Source: Jaapia argillacea MUCL 33604 (Eukaryota > Basidiomycota > Agaricomycetes > Jaapiales > Jaapiaceae). Taken from it: DNA of 41,795 nucleotides. Shown here one piece after another: positions 11,020 to 22,682 of the stretch (positions are counted from its first letter, which is position 1; every line of letters starts with the position of its first letter). The translations under genes and the position numbers were made by a program. The DNA lies in contig KL197774.1 of assembly GCA_000697665.1 (NCBI GenBank), positions 1 through 41,795 of the forward strand, read 5' to 3'. The notes below the pieces were generated by a model. The model searched no databases. It was not told where the DNA came from and saw only the letters and a list, made by a program, of their open reading frames with translations.

Positions 11020-12645
11020 GCTAGACCTCTCTACTCTCCTCACTCTCCCTCTTCACTCACCTGCTCCGAAATCCTATCACCCTGCCCAATGACATCCTCC
11101 TCACCCACCACCTCCTACCTAAACATCCCCGACGTCAACCCATCCCTTAACCCAACCTCCCAAACTTCATCAAGAGGATCGAGGTTCATATGCGGGAATA
11201 TCTCAGGTTGTAATGCCAGACACGGTATGCGTGGGGTTGCGTCGAGGAGGGCGATTAGGTATGTGTCTTGTGTCGGAGATAGGGTGCTGAAGGCAGAGGG
11301 AGAGGTGCTGGCAATGTCTGCTGTGGTGATCTTCCCAGAGTCGACATCTACACAGACAACACGTCAGGCGAAGTGGGAGGGGAGAGGGAGAGAGGGGGAG
11401 CTAACCTAGTTGTGACACACCCAAAAGATGTCGAGGAGACATTTATGTTTCCCAATGCACGATTCTAACATCGTGACTCCCAATCGTACATTCATGGAGG
11501 AGGTTACGAAGGTGAAAGAGGGAGGGTATGACACCTCCTTGGTGGAAGACGCCGGAGAGGGAGGTTAGGAAGATGTTGGATATGATCCATGTTATCTGAG
11601 GTGGAGGGTCAGTACACGAGTGGTGCAAAGGAAGGAGAGAGGAACACACTTAGAATACCTTCCCAACCATCCCAAAGAACGTACTATTCCCCGTAAGTGC
11701 TACGAAAGGGACCAGTAGCGGGATTAGGAACCTGGGTTCTGGATATGCTTGAATCGATAATGTCATGATGGATGAAACAGTTTTGAAGACTAGTGCTATG
11801 GCACACCAATCAGTTCAATGAACCAATGCCAGAACAACAGGACGAAAGTTGGGACTTACTTTGGCTTACTGAAGTCCCCATACTCCCAGCCCTACCAACC
11901 TTCATCTCCCGTAAGAAAGCTCATAGCCAAACCCCTGAAACCCTGCATCCAAGCACCACAGCCGCATGTCGATCATGAGGGGGAGGCTGATGAGGATATA
12001 GAGGTACCGTGGGTGGATACCGTGTGCTGAGAGGTTCTCGGAGGAGAGGTTGTATCTGAGGAAGCTACGACCACGTGTTTGATTGAGAGTGATGAGCGAA
12101 AGTAGAGCGTGTCAGAGGTCACGGTGATGAGAAGGAGTGTCGTTAGGATTGTGCAGGTTGCGGGAAAGAGATAGGTGGTGCCAGGATTGTAGGGTTCAGG
12201 TTCTCTGAGGTGATGAAGGAGAGAGGAGGGACCCTCAGAGGAGTTGGAGTATGGGAGGGTGAATGCTACGAAGTTGATTCAGGTCCAAGTGTCCAAGACG
12301 AAGACTGTCGCCAATCCACACATGTTCCAACCACCTTCTTTGCTCTCCTCAGTGTCTCTACCCACTCGCCGATTTAACTGCCCGTACTCCACGACATGCT
12401 TGAAAGAAATTAATACGGGAGCGAGAAGGACGGTTTCGATGGAGTCTGAGAAGGTGCGCAGTTGGAAGGCGATGAAGGTATGTGAGGTTGCGAGGAGTAC
12501 GGGAGATTTGTGCGGTGAAGTGGGATGGGGAATGAGAGGTTGGTTGGGGTACACGTGTATGTTGGCAGGAGGCAGACTGAAATATAACGCCCAGTCTATT
12601 TCCGTGGTTCGTCCAGATTGGCACAGGTGATGGCAAGCTGGTGAA
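11020..12645 (-). pseudogene. SMP3/PIGZ-like GPI mannosyltransferase 4 pseudogene, copy C
   Basis: Best preserved copy. In order on the reverse strand: EIDWALYFSLPP, HTFIAFQLRTFSDSIETVLL (about 12510-12430), FLRYNLSSENLSAHGIHPRY near 12060-12000, and VFHQGGVIPSLFHLRNLLHE near 11560-11505. The FLRYN...NL..HG.HPR and RTFSNSIE blocks are what I recall as diagnostic of PIGZ/SMP3 among the GPI and ALG mannosyltransferases. In-frame stops occur before and after the FLRYN block and a GTAAGT donor remains at about 11863. The 5' end is lost: similarity to copy B stops near 12645 and unrelated sequence replaces it. The 3' end near 11020 aligns with the corresponding part of copy B near 9090. Confidence 0.7.
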
Positions 12646-14994
12646 TGAGCATACCAACGAAGACCTTGACGTCTTCGGCAGCAGGCAGTCAACTTTTGAC
12701 GCTTGAATGCCAGGCCCTCATTCAAGCTCTCGTCGACACGCCCCCTCGTTACTCGTGGCCTTGCATCTTTCGGTCTGATGGTGTCTACTTTCATTCTGGC
12801 TAGCAATTCTACCCATGAACGGGCGGTTCACTAAGTTACTTATCACATTAACTTTTCCCTTACAAAAGTAACTTAACATCACTTTTGGCAGGGTAAGTGA
12901 AATTGTCACGCTAGCTTACAGTTAGCTTGGCTCACTTGGCAGAGGAATTTGCTCGTTCACTTTGAGTAACTTCCACTAACTTGGGCTCACTTGAGGGCTT
13001 TCTGGTACTCAGCCAACAACACAACCCCTCCTTTACACTCCCACCTCCATTCTCGAAGAAACCTCGCAACTTTGAACCTGGTGATCCCGTCCTTCCATCA
13101 TCAAGTGTTCTGCACGTTGCCAGTTCAATTGTCACCCCATCGGTTTTTGAGTTGTATGGAGCCGTGTGGATGAGGTGAGGTATGCCTAGCGTCTTTCGCC
13201 ATCTCCTTCTCATCTCTCAAACTCTCGTTCAGCAAGTTTCAAGCTTTGATGAGAGGATCTATGTTTCATAGTGGAGGTGACTCACGGTGAAACGAGGAAG
13301 CAGGATCTCGAGGGATTTGGTGAGTTGGTTGACCCTTCCCTGCGTTTCTGACTTCAGACTCATCCGAACGTCTTCCAGATTCTGGTATCGCCTTAGTCAT
13401 GATGCCATGGCATATGTACCTCCCATATACAATACTCTTGCCCTCTGTACCTCCCTTCCACTCTCCTCAATCCTCAAATCAACCTCGCAACTTTTGAGCC
13501 TCGCAATCCCGCCCATCCCCGTCCAAGAATCTCTGGGTTTGGATGCCAACTTGAAGGGCACTGCGAGTTGTTTGCTGAGGCACTGTTGTTCATTTGGTAC
13601 TGCAGGGAAGTTGGATCTTTACTATCCCCTCACCCGCCCAACTTTTGCTCAAGTGAGGGGCTCTGGATTCCTCAGAGAAGGTGACTCCAGATGTAATGGG
13701 GAATCAGGTTCGCGTGGCGTTGTCCACAAACATTTGGTGAGTGACTGGCATCGTCAATGGTCTCCGACTCATTGTGACTTCTCAACTGGTTCCAAGCTAC
13801 CAGCATCAGCTTCATGAATTCTAGGCACCTCACCAAGCAAGTTCAATATCAAGACTCCCCTTCTGTCAAGAAAATATGCTCGTCTTGCAACCGACACTCT
13901 GCCCATCGTTGGCAATGATATAGGGTTCGGGTTCATTGTCGACTGTATGCGGATATGTGGTACATTGGGATTCGGAGGGACACGAAGTTGATAGGGTCGA
14001 GCCTTAGCAGATGATATGCTTGATGACGAGGGGATGCAGCAGCGGAGAGCGCGAGATGTATGGTCGACCGATCCATGAAGAAGATCAGTACAACTTGTAT
14101 GGGGTGTTTGACAGCGATCTATCAGTGAGTTTGTCTGTGTGTGCACTACAACTGGACCTAATACCATTGGGCATCTAGGAAGCGCTCCCTCCTGATTTCC
14201 GCATCTTACAGCACCACCAACACCACATACCACGCACTGTAACCTTGAACTTCAATGCTCTGGCGTTGCACTTCGCTATTCGCTTCCGATCACCCCGGTC
14301 TCATTGCAGAAGTGGGGCTCCTCTCCCTCTGTTGTCGGCAGTCGTACATCAACTAGCTTCACCAAGTCCGACACTGAAAACTGAATCTAGACATTGGTGC
14401 CCTGTGGTACAGCGCTGGCTCCCAAAAATTGTGGTAGGTGAGTGGGTCATTGAGTCGTCCATTTGCCTGTTGGTATGGGGCTTATTTTGTCTGAACATTA
14501 TTTTTGCATTTTTTCAGGGAATATCCCTGTTATTCCCTTATTCCCTTTCTCAACCAGAGGAATGTAAGTATTTTGTGGATGAAGGGGGTGTTTCTTATGA
14601 TTCCTGAGGTCAGTTGTGAGTTGAGCTTGAAGCTGTGGTAGCTTTAGTATGAGCATAGTGTTATTGCATTTGTATAATTGTGGGTGAATAGAGAGGTTCC
14701 ACTCTGATTCACCCAGCTACTTTACTAGCCTTGTGGATTGTAGGAGTGCAAAGCAATGGGTGTGCATATGGTCATTGAGTTAGTTATCAATTCATTCTTA
14801 GTGCTTACTTCAGTGGAGGAATGAGTGCAGTCCCAACCCTCTCCTCTCTTATTGCTGGTTGCATATATATTGATGAATGGCCCATTTTGGCAATAACTCG
14901 TATGTGTGCATGTAGGCTTGAACATCTTTTGGCGCCATATCACTTTTGTACTAGTGAGGGAGTGGGCCAGCAAGTGGCAGGTACGATTCCCATT
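12646..14994. other. Stretch with only weak coding remnants
   Basis: 12830-12990 is rich in AGTTACTT/AAGTAACT words in both orientations. A short block with ACCTCGCAACTTT near 13062 recurs in diverged form near 13482. On the minus strand around 13990-13850, runs such as NFVSLRIPMYHISAYSRQ and AECRLQDEHIFLTEGES look protein-like but are separated by stops and match no family I know. I cannot assign a gene here. Confidence 0.35.
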
Positions 14995-15543
14995 TTAATT
15001 TTCATTCCATCTTGTGTAAATTAGAGCAGTTGCATACTTATTATTCTTGTACTTAAATTTAGATGAATTAAATGTAGATATGTGCCCTTCATAAATTGAG
15101 TTTTCACCAGTGGCAATGCCATCATTAAACCATATGTCTCCATTTGACTGGATAATTCTTGCATTGTAGTGAAAGTTGCCAAAGTATACTATGCCTCGAA
15201 GACTCATTATATCATCATCAGTTATTTTGATATCCTTTTCAATTACAGCATTAAGATGTGTGTCACTTAAGTCTAGAACTATTATATCTGGAATCTTATC
15301 ATAGTCTATAATCACTGATGTGTTACCTGTACATCTTCTTTTAATACATGATGTTGTGTCTGGTTGCAATATAGCTTGTATCCATGATGTTGCAGATGAA
15401 TTAGGGTGATTTGCTGTAGTTACTAATGGATCATAAATTAGTACTCCATCAGAGAAATTGGCATTAACCCAAGTATAATTGCACGTGTTACATTTGAATA
15501 GCATAGGTGCAAGAGATTTCTTTGTATGGAAAATACTTTTGCA
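14995..15543 (-). pseudogene. Ubiquitin-hydrolase-like domain fused in frame to Helitron helicase
   Basis: Without a stop, the helicase frame continues as about 180 residues: FKCNTCNYTWVNANFSDGVL, a middle with TSCIKRRCTGNTSVI, then IMSLRGIVYFGNFHYNARII and GDIWFNDGIATGE, ending at TAA 14995. The GxxHYxxR plus WxxxDG arrangement resembles the catalytic-His end of USP/UCH (C19) deubiquitinases, and paired cysteines (CNTC, CIKRRC) resemble the zinc-binding part of that fold. No nucleophilic Cys box is visible, so it may be only the C-terminal half. The assignment rests on motif resemblance. It could be a Helitron-captured host gene fragment or an old chimera. Confidence 0.45.
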
Positions 15544-16626
15544 TACATCAAATGCCATTACAAGATGGCGACTTATGGTGTATAAAGCCTCACAAGATAA
15601 CATGGATATCTCGTCAATGAATATGTATTCTACACCTTCCAGTTGTTCTTTCAAGTCATTTATAGCATATTGGGACACTTTATTCCCTTGTCTGATCCCT
15701 AACATTGAGGGATAAGTTGATCCATCAATAATTGCAGCTGCAGAGCCTGTAGGTGCTAATACTAGAAATTTATGCTTTTCATTGTGTATTGTGAAAAAAT
15801 GTAGTAATGCTTTAATGACTTGTGACTTTCCTGTACCTCCCATCCCTCCCAAGTGCATGTTCAACTGATTGTTATTATTTTCTATGGCATGATTTACAAC
15901 TATTCTAAAGGCTCATCCTTGTTCCTCATTGAGTTCAAATTCAGAAACAACTGAATCTATGATATTTTGGTCATTTTTGTTAGATGCTACAAAGTCTTTT
16001 GTTAAAAATGATGATTCAACAATCCTCACATCATTTGGCCTTAATGAGGCAAGGTTAGTTTCTGTATTGTTTGTAGTTGAGTTGTCAGGATTCTGTATTG
16101 TACTTTGTTGTTGCATTGATTTTGTTCTTTCTGTAAGTATTTCTGCTTTCTTTTGTGATAAAACAGAAGACCAGTTCACAGATGAGTTTGGATCTATAGT
16201 TCCACCTTGGTCTATTTTAGTATCATTGTAAAAACCTGAATTCCATCCAGCAAGTTCCAAAGCATTATGAATTTGATTCATATCTTGTATTTTGTTCCAT
16301 GCATATTTTCCAAAATGTTCCTGTGACAACTTTCCTTCTTCAATAGTTGTAAATAAATCTGCATATGTTTGAATTTCTGTATCAAAGTTCATTTCATTTG
16401 TAGAATCAGACTCATTAAAAAAGGTTGATGGTATTCCACTGACCTTTCGTCTTTGGGCTGAGAAGTCATCTCTAGAATCATTGCACTCGTACCTGATATT
16501 AAAGTACTTCATAAGTTCTTTCTGTCTGTTTGTGAAGCTATAGTTTTTAAAGGCTGATTTCCAGTCTTGTGTCTCCAATTTCAAATCAACACTTGATCTC
16601 CAAGGTTTGAATAAGATTAGCATCAC
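15544..16626 (-). pseudogene. Helitron PIF1-type helicase, N-terminal half
   Basis: 16626-15913 encodes the linker typical of RepHel proteins: LFKPWRSSVDLK, then FNIRYECNDSRDDFSAQ and WNSGFYND, ending FELNEEQG. After one TGA the frame continues into AFRIVVNHAI and NMHLGGMGGTGKSQVIKAL (Walker A, 15860-15805), FLVLAPTGSAAAIIDG and YIFIDEISML (Walker B, about 15630-15600). Motifs that should follow in PIF1 helicases (GDFxQLPPV, then motifs IV-VI) are absent because the frame runs into a different domain after SRHLVMAFDV. The enzyme therefore could not be a complete helicase even without its stop. Confidence 0.8.
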
Positions 16627-16841
16627 ACTGAAATAGAATTCTTTACTTCCTTTGTCACTTCTTGGAAGGCTTCCTCCAACAAAATTAGGTATAAATGAAT
16701 CAATTTCTTATCTGAGAACAGCATAATGTAAATTATATTGTGGGTGATCTTGTAGAAAACAAGGAGGCATATTATCATTGTAACAATTTTCAGTCTGATT
16801 CTGATTCTGATCCTCATTTTCATTTTCATTTTCATATTCAA

Positions 16842-18965
16842 AATACTCTATCTCATTATCTTCAATGTTTTCTTGATTTGTATTTTGAAGGTCACCAGGA
16901 ATTTTTTCTTTTTGATCAAGTCAAATCCAGTCATATAGTGAACATGCTTCATATATTATTGGTCAGAAGATGCAGTCCATTACTGGTGAAATTCCAATGT
17001 ATTCTTGATTAGCTCTACGAATTACTATTCTTTCTTTGTCTAGATTACTTCATTCAGATGATGATGGTGTATAATGCCAGTCTTTCAAAGCCTCTTTCAC
17101 AAATGATTTCTAGTAAAAAGTTTTAAATTTGCAATTTGTATAATGGTCATCCTTTCCCATAAGAAATAAAGCAGCCATAGGTGCTCCTATCTCCATTTTG
17201 ACTGTGAATGCATTGGTTATTTTTGTGAGTAAGTGTCTTCCACGTTCAATTGAATCTACTGTTCCATTAAGAAAATCACTCTTTCTCTCCACAATGTTCC
17301 TGACTACATCAAACATGACATGGGTCTTTAGGGATGACTTTGTCACATAATCAGTTACATATGCAATTACAGCTTTCATTGTAGTTCCACTTAGAAGGCA
17401 TGTAACATCTGAGTTGCATCTCAGTAAAAAGGTCACAACAGGGGTGAAAAAGTTTATGTATGGTTCAAGCTTTTTCATATTAATGTACCCTGTTTCTTTG
17501 TCAACAGAAGTGTTTTCATGTAGCTCACGTGAAAATCTTGCCTTACACATTACATCTGATTTTACTTCTTTACATTGTCTAATTTGACATGTGTGTCTAT
17601 TAAGGTGGTATACTAAATTATTTACTATGTTCTGAAAAGTTGCCATCCAATTCTGTGTGTTTGTACATTGGAGACAGTCAAAACAATGCTTTTTTTGCAT
17701 TCCTCAGGTGGTTTAGTAGGAAATATATATGCTTCAGATGGAACATTGAGCTCATTTTCTTTGTTGATTGTTCTCGGCTTCTCATTGTGATTTAGATGAC
17801 CTTGCTTTAACTTAACATCACTTGCAACTTCATTCATTGTTGCATCCATGAAATTATCTATGTGAGAGGATTCAAGATAGTCAATCATTGCTTTTTGAAA
17901 ACTATTATCATTATCCATTAGCTTGTCTCTAATTTCTTGGGGTGTTAGAGTATCTGTAATCCATAGTAGTAAGTGTAGGTGTAATGTTAGTCAACCTTGT
18001 TATTCAATAGTTCCATAGTAGGCAGCTGTTTTACCATAGACTCCATCATGTATTGAATCATTCCCAAGTATATGATGGACAAAAAGAGATACAGCAAAAT
18101 CAAAAAAACGAGCACCAGCAACAGGATTCTATATGAGTAATTTACAGCACTCATCTTTCATGGGGATTGAAATTGGGAATTTCTCTTTTGTTGAAGCAAA
18201 GTACAATGAGATGGGGTGGGATATGTCTCCAGGGGTAAAAGTTATAAACCAATTAGGAGCACCTCTGTAAGCAATAATGGACCAGATTTCATTTCAATTG
18301 TGTTGTTTACTTGTATTAGATCCTGGTATCCGTTAGGTAATAGTGTCAACATCATGAATAACTGCAAAACACAGTTTTTCTGCATCAGTTGTAGGTATTA
18401 CTTTTTCACCATTCTTTAGTCTGGTTGCTAGGTTTTGTAAAACATCTGGGTCAAGATTTGCAAGATGTTCTGCTGTTTTTGCAAAGCTTTGCTTGCTCAC
18501 CGTTAAAAAGCCTGCTGTTGTGCATTGCTTGATTTGCTCATGATGTAATGCTAGTAAAGAATATTGGGGTTCTAGTTGAAATTGCTTGTCATGATACATT
18601 AACAGATTCTGTTTCTGTTTAAGTTCTGAAATATTTCTCAATATTCGTGGATTACATAGACCTCCCAGACCATAAGGAAACAACCAAGGGAATATTTGAG
18701 GGTATAATTGAGGATTGTTATATATTGATTGCATCTCATTATCTCTGGATATGGCCAAAACCATTCCATTATTTTGTAGGTGTTGAAGACCAGTAACTTT
18801 AAGAGCATTGGCTGACATACCAGCATATTCTTCTCCAGAGACTCCATGAACTGTAAATGGACAATTCCCTTCATCAAATCCATCTTCTTCATTAAGATCG
18901 TGTATTGAAGTTGACTCAGGATCTATGTTATTTTCCTGTATTTCATATTGAATTATGATTCCTGA
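16842..18965 (-). pseudogene. Helitron Rep (HUH endonuclease) domain remnant
   Basis: From about 18965 the frame reads FTVHGVSGEEYAGMSANALK, LYPQIFPWLFPYGLGGL and CNPRILRN, the conserved Helitron N-terminal block (LFP-GxGG). PTTDAEKLCFAVIHDVDT follows near 18340. The HUH nuclease motif appears near 17985-17960 as LTLHLHLLLWITDTLTPQEI, with His-Leu-His at its centre. Downstream is KKHCFDCLQCTN (17700), then AYVTDYVTKSSLKTH near 17350, where two Tyr of the YxxxY-type Rep motif can be seen. In-frame stops lie before NPVAGARFFDF (about 18130), in the run before the HUH motif (about 18000) and near 16900. The nuclease would nick and rejoin transposon ends; this copy is inactive. Confidence 0.8.
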
Positions 18966-19542
18966 GGAATGAGGAAAGAATCATTTATCACAAAATTTTG
19001 AGATTGAGGATGCTCGTGACCACCTTACTGCGTCAACCGTTCTCACAGACTTTGCCTCATGGTTTCAGTTGCATTGGCCGTGAGATCGTTCTTTATTATT
19101 GCTGACATCAGGTTGTCAGTTCCCACACTCAGTGGGGATCACTGATTTTGGCCGTGCATCACCTCACTTTTGATTTTCTGTGCACGTCACATGTGTGACA
19201 CTTCAATTGTTTGTTACCTTGGGCACCTTCTCTGTTGCTCTTGCTCCTATCAATCTTGTTCTGAACACCACCTTCCCATTGTCTTTGAGAATATGGCTCA
19301 CAATTTTAATTCAGTTGGTTTGACTGTGGGTTTGGAGAACATGATTGGCGGTGGTGTTATCATGCCCACCTATCGTCGAATTTGGCAATATTAGATTGTT
19401 GTATGTTTTATATTTTATACATCTTTACATCTGACACAATTGATTGTCTATAGACATCTTGGTGGGTATCCCCAGAGGATGACGAAGAGGACAATCATGC
19501 TGGGATAATCAATGTGTCCCTGGATGATCTTCAAGACACTGA

Positions 19543-19949
19543 TCTTCTACTGGCCATATGATTCTCCTCCACCATCTTGATCTGGATGGTGTTACAAAGA
19601 TTCCTGATGATGTTGTGGGTGGTGTATATATTTATGGGCTTTACAAACCTAATGAGGTATTTTTTTTAAATTTGTTGATGTATCTGAATTGATTGTTCTT
19701 TAGGATGGAGGGGACACTGAGCTTCTTTATCAGTGCAAAGGCATTGCTCTCACTGGAAGGTGTTGCATGGCTGGGCGAGGAAATTGTTGGGAAGGATATG
19801 TTCCAAGCTATGAAAGCAAGGTGGAAGTGGAGGAGAATTACTTGTCTTTGAGTATTCATCATATGTTTGTTGTTCCTCTTGAGATGCGGGCCATAACAGA
19901 TATCACCTTGGTTGTTTTGTCTCACATTCAGGACATTGTTGACTTCTGA
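19543..19949 (+). pseudogene. Spliced gene remnant next to Helitron, unrecognised
   Basis: Two plus-strand exons join in phase. Exon 1 ends GGVYIYGLYKPNE at 19656, the intron 19657-19703 (47 bp) runs from GTATTT to TTTAG, and exon 2 (19704-19949) begins DGGDTELLYQCKGIALTG and ends HIQDIVDF at TGA. An upstream piece, SLDDLQDTDLLLA (about 19518-19556), is in another frame, so the gene is broken. No family recognised. The opposite orientation to the Helitron and its position just beyond the Helitron N-terminal region make captured or flanking host sequence equally possible. Confidence 0.4.
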
Positions 19950-20277
19950 CTTAGTATCAGGTCATTCAATATATGTCATGCTGTTGATTGAGTTGCCAAA
20001 TCTTTGTATTGCATCTGTGTTTATGGAAGTTGACTATTGTCCTGGTAGATGTCTGCAAGGAGTGTTATTTTGAAAATCAGTATGAGTGAAGTTACCTTTT
20101 AATTTTAAAGAAGTGTGGACAGATATTTTACTTCACTCTCCATTTGCTATGAGATCACATGTAAGTTAGACTTCTTTGGCACACTACTGCTAAAGCCTGA
20201 GTCTGCATTCACAAGAAATTAAACTTCCAAAATTCTCATATATTGCAGTACAAGCTATTTGAGATTCCAATTGTAGT

Positions 20278-20466
20278 ATTGAGACTATGTTCCTTGACAA
20301 ATTTACAGGATTGCATTCACATAACTATTATGAAGGTCCAGATGCATCTGATGGTGATCTTGCCTTCTTGGCCTTGATAATCTGTTTTGAAAGTCGAGTC
20401 TTTGGTAAGGTCCAGTTGCCAGCATTGATATCTAGAAAAGGCTCAATCATTTATTGGATGAATTGA
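20278..20466 (+). pseudogene. Short coding remnant, unrecognised
   Basis: A 62-codon frame reads IETMFLDKFTGLHSHNYYEG, then SDGDLAFLALIICFES and a terminal RKGSIIYWMN before TGA 20464-20466. Its composition is protein-like and an AG acceptor (ATATTGCAG) lies about 30 bp upstream. It could be a later exon of the remnant at 19543-19949. Function unknown. From 19950 to 20277 and 20467 to 20615 nothing else is recognisable. Confidence 0.3.
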
Positions 20467-20615
20467 GATATTGGGTTCTCACTGATGTTCTGAGAAGTTG
20501 ACCCAATTCTTTCATCCCAATCCCTGCTTCTAAAGGTTCTTTGACCTTCTGTTACTAAATTGTTGTTATGTATTGTTCCTAAGTTTGTGGAAAAAACTGA
20601 CATTCAACATGTTTG

Positions 20616-21165
20616 TGTTATGAGCGCCTTAGCGTTAGCGTAAGGTAGTGAATAAGGCTTGTAAGTCTTTTGGGTATTTCTTGCTAACTAGTACTCAGGC
20701 TACGATCTTGAGGCAATAGAGGATGATGAGAATGAGCAAACCGGTTGAAGGATACAACTAAAGCGCTGTATTGTTCAAGTGGACAAGCTACCGAATACAA
20801 AGTAGGTAGGTGTCCTTATATACTACAGGAACAATGGTTTATCGAACAATGTACTATAGACAATAACGAACAAGACAATGTCTAAGGACAATGGCAAGCA
20901 AGTTAAGGTTCAGAACAATGAAGATAGAACAATGAAATGGAGAACAATGACGAGGCTGTACGAGGCTGTACCAGACGAGTCATTGGATGCTATAAATAGT
21001 ACAAGGTCCAAGATAAGATAATGTCTGAGATAAGATAGGATAAGATAAGATAAGATGAAAGAATGCTAAGTATCATAGACAAGGGGAATGATACGAAAGC
21101 GAATGAAGTCTGATAAAAAGAATGAAAACAGCAGTAAATCTACAAGTCCAGACGTGTTCACAACA
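20616..21165 (-). repeat. 3' LTR of the chromovirus
   Basis: On the plus strand it runs from TGTTATGAGCGCC to GTTCACAACA, giving TG...CA ends. It shares with the other LTR the ACTAGTACTCAGGCTA block, the TGTATTGTTCAAGTGGACAA block, a CCTTATATACTA block, a TATAAATAG word and a GATAAGATAAGATA-rich stretch. It is about 115 bp longer than the 5' LTR, mainly through a region of repeated ACAATG words (20830-20950), and its last 100 bp are unlike the other LTR. Confidence 0.8.
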
Positions 21166-21170
21166 GATTT

Positions 21171-22664
21171 GGGGTATTCCTGATGGAACGCCTCCACTAG
21201 TTCCAACGAGTTATGGAGGTTTTTCATGTCTTCCCATGTGTTTTCTGAGTCTGGGTATCCTTTCCACCGTACTAGGTACTTGACGGCCTTTTTTCCTCAT
21301 CTGGTGTATTTTGATTTGATGACTTCTTCTACTTCAAATTCCTCTTCTCCAGCAATCAAGTCGGGTACAGGTCATGGGTAGTTTAATCCATGTTCAGCAG
21401 TCTCTTTGTAGGGAGTCAGTAGTCCTGTGTGGAAGACTGGGTGTATTCTCCATGTCTTGGGTAGTTTGAGTTGGTAGGTTCCCAATCCAATGATTGTTTC
21501 TATCTTGAAGGGGCTGTGTCTTTTGGGGGAGAGTTTGGTGCTGGGATATTTGGTTTTGACATATTTCCCTTCTAGCCAAACTAGGTCGCCCATGTTGAAG
21601 TCAGGTCCTTTTGTTCCGTATTTGTCGTGTTGGTTTTTCATGGCTTCAGCCGCTAGTTTGAGGCATGCTTCTGCTTCTTCTCTTGACTTTTTGAGTTCTT
21701 CTAATCATTGTTCGGTCACTGGGACATTGGGTGTGGGTCTGAATGATGGCTTGACCTTGGCTTGGTACCTGTGCATGAGTTCAAACAGTGTTTACTTGGT
21801 TGCGGAGTGCATATGCGTGTTGTGGGACAGTTCTGCGGTGTAAAGAAGCAATGGCCAATTGTTCTGGGCGCGGTTGCAATATGCTCAGAGAAATATTTCT
21901 AATTCCTGGTTGACTCTTTTGGTGGCTCCGTCAGTTTCTGGGTGATATCCTGTGCTCAATGCTGATTTGATGTTGAGTCGATTGAATATGGTGCAGAGTA
22001 CTTGTGAGGTGAATTGAGGTCCTCGGTCTGATATCATTTTGTCTGGTAATCCATATCATCTGAAGGTGCCTTTGATGAGAATTTCTGCTGTTCCATCGGT
22101 GTCTATGGTTTTGTTGCAGGGTGTGAATATTACTGTTTTGGTAAAGCAATCGGTGAGGATGTGGATGGCGTCGAAGCCATCTACTTCTGGGATGCCTGTG
22201 ATGAAATCCTGTGTTACAATTTTGAAGGGTCATGTTGGGATTTCTGTTGGGTGTAATGGTTCTTGTGTTGGGTTGTTATTGGGTTTGATGGATTGGCATG
22301 TTGCACATCCTTCAACATAATTTTTGACGAATATCAACATACCAGGCCACCAATAATCTCTTTGTACGATCTCCAGGGTTTTGTATCTTCCAGGGTGTCC
22401 CATTAGGGTGGGATCGTGGCATGATTTTACAACTTTTCATTGCAGGTCTGTGTTTTTGGGAACATATATTTTTCCTCAGTAGAGGATTAGTCCGTCTTCC
22501 AGGTTCCATTCTTCCAGTCCCTTGGCAAGAGATCGTGGTCCTTGTGTGCGAATGGAGTCTAGTGCGGTTGCTACTGAATCATCTAACTCGTTTCTCCTTC
22601 TGATTTCCTCCTTTAGATTTGAATCTCCTATTATTTGTACCTGTTCCTCAGAGTTTGTCGTCAT
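21171..22664 (-). pseudogene. Chromovirus integrase with chromodomain
   Basis: The N-terminal zinc finger shows HPGRYKTLEIVQRDYWWPGM and GCATCQ (about 22400-22300, HHCC type). The catalytic core shows TQDFITG, TDCFTK and SDRGPQF (about 22220-22010), then DGATKRVNQELE with the third acidic residue. WLEGKYVKTKYPSTKLSP and GTYQLKLP form the GPY/F-like region. The chromodomain is at about 21345-21185: EEEFEVEEVIKSKYTR, then KKAVKYLVRWKGYPDSENTW. Chromodomains of this class direct integration to methylated-histone heterochromatin. In-frame stops: 22476-22478, 22437-22439, 22230-22232, 22056-22058, 21885-21887, 21792-21794, 21705-21707, 21372-21374 and 21297-21299. In nearly every case the expected residue is Arg or Gln. 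The frame runs on into the 3' LTR without a clear terminal stop. Confidence 0.9.
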
Positions 22665-22682
22665 TATGTTTTGTGTTGCTAG

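Larger units (their letters stand above)
14995..19190 (-). mobile_element. Helitron (rolling-circle transposon), decayed
   Basis: A single minus-strand coding remnant runs from N-terminal Helitron sequence (about 19190) through the HUH Rep domain to a PIF1-type helicase. Helitrons replicate by Rep nicking and helicase unwinding. Stops interrupt the remnant, including TGA 19043-19045, TAA 19025-19027 and TGA in NEEQG-stop-AFRIVV at about 15916. No 5'-TC or 3' hairpin/CTRR end could be fixed by eye. The flank above 19190 holds plus-strand gene remnants that may be captured cargo. Confidence 0.8.

Noticed and set aside
20596-20640. Target-site duplication of the chromovirus
   Set aside because: The 5 bases outside the two LTR ends (GTTTG, TTATT) are different.
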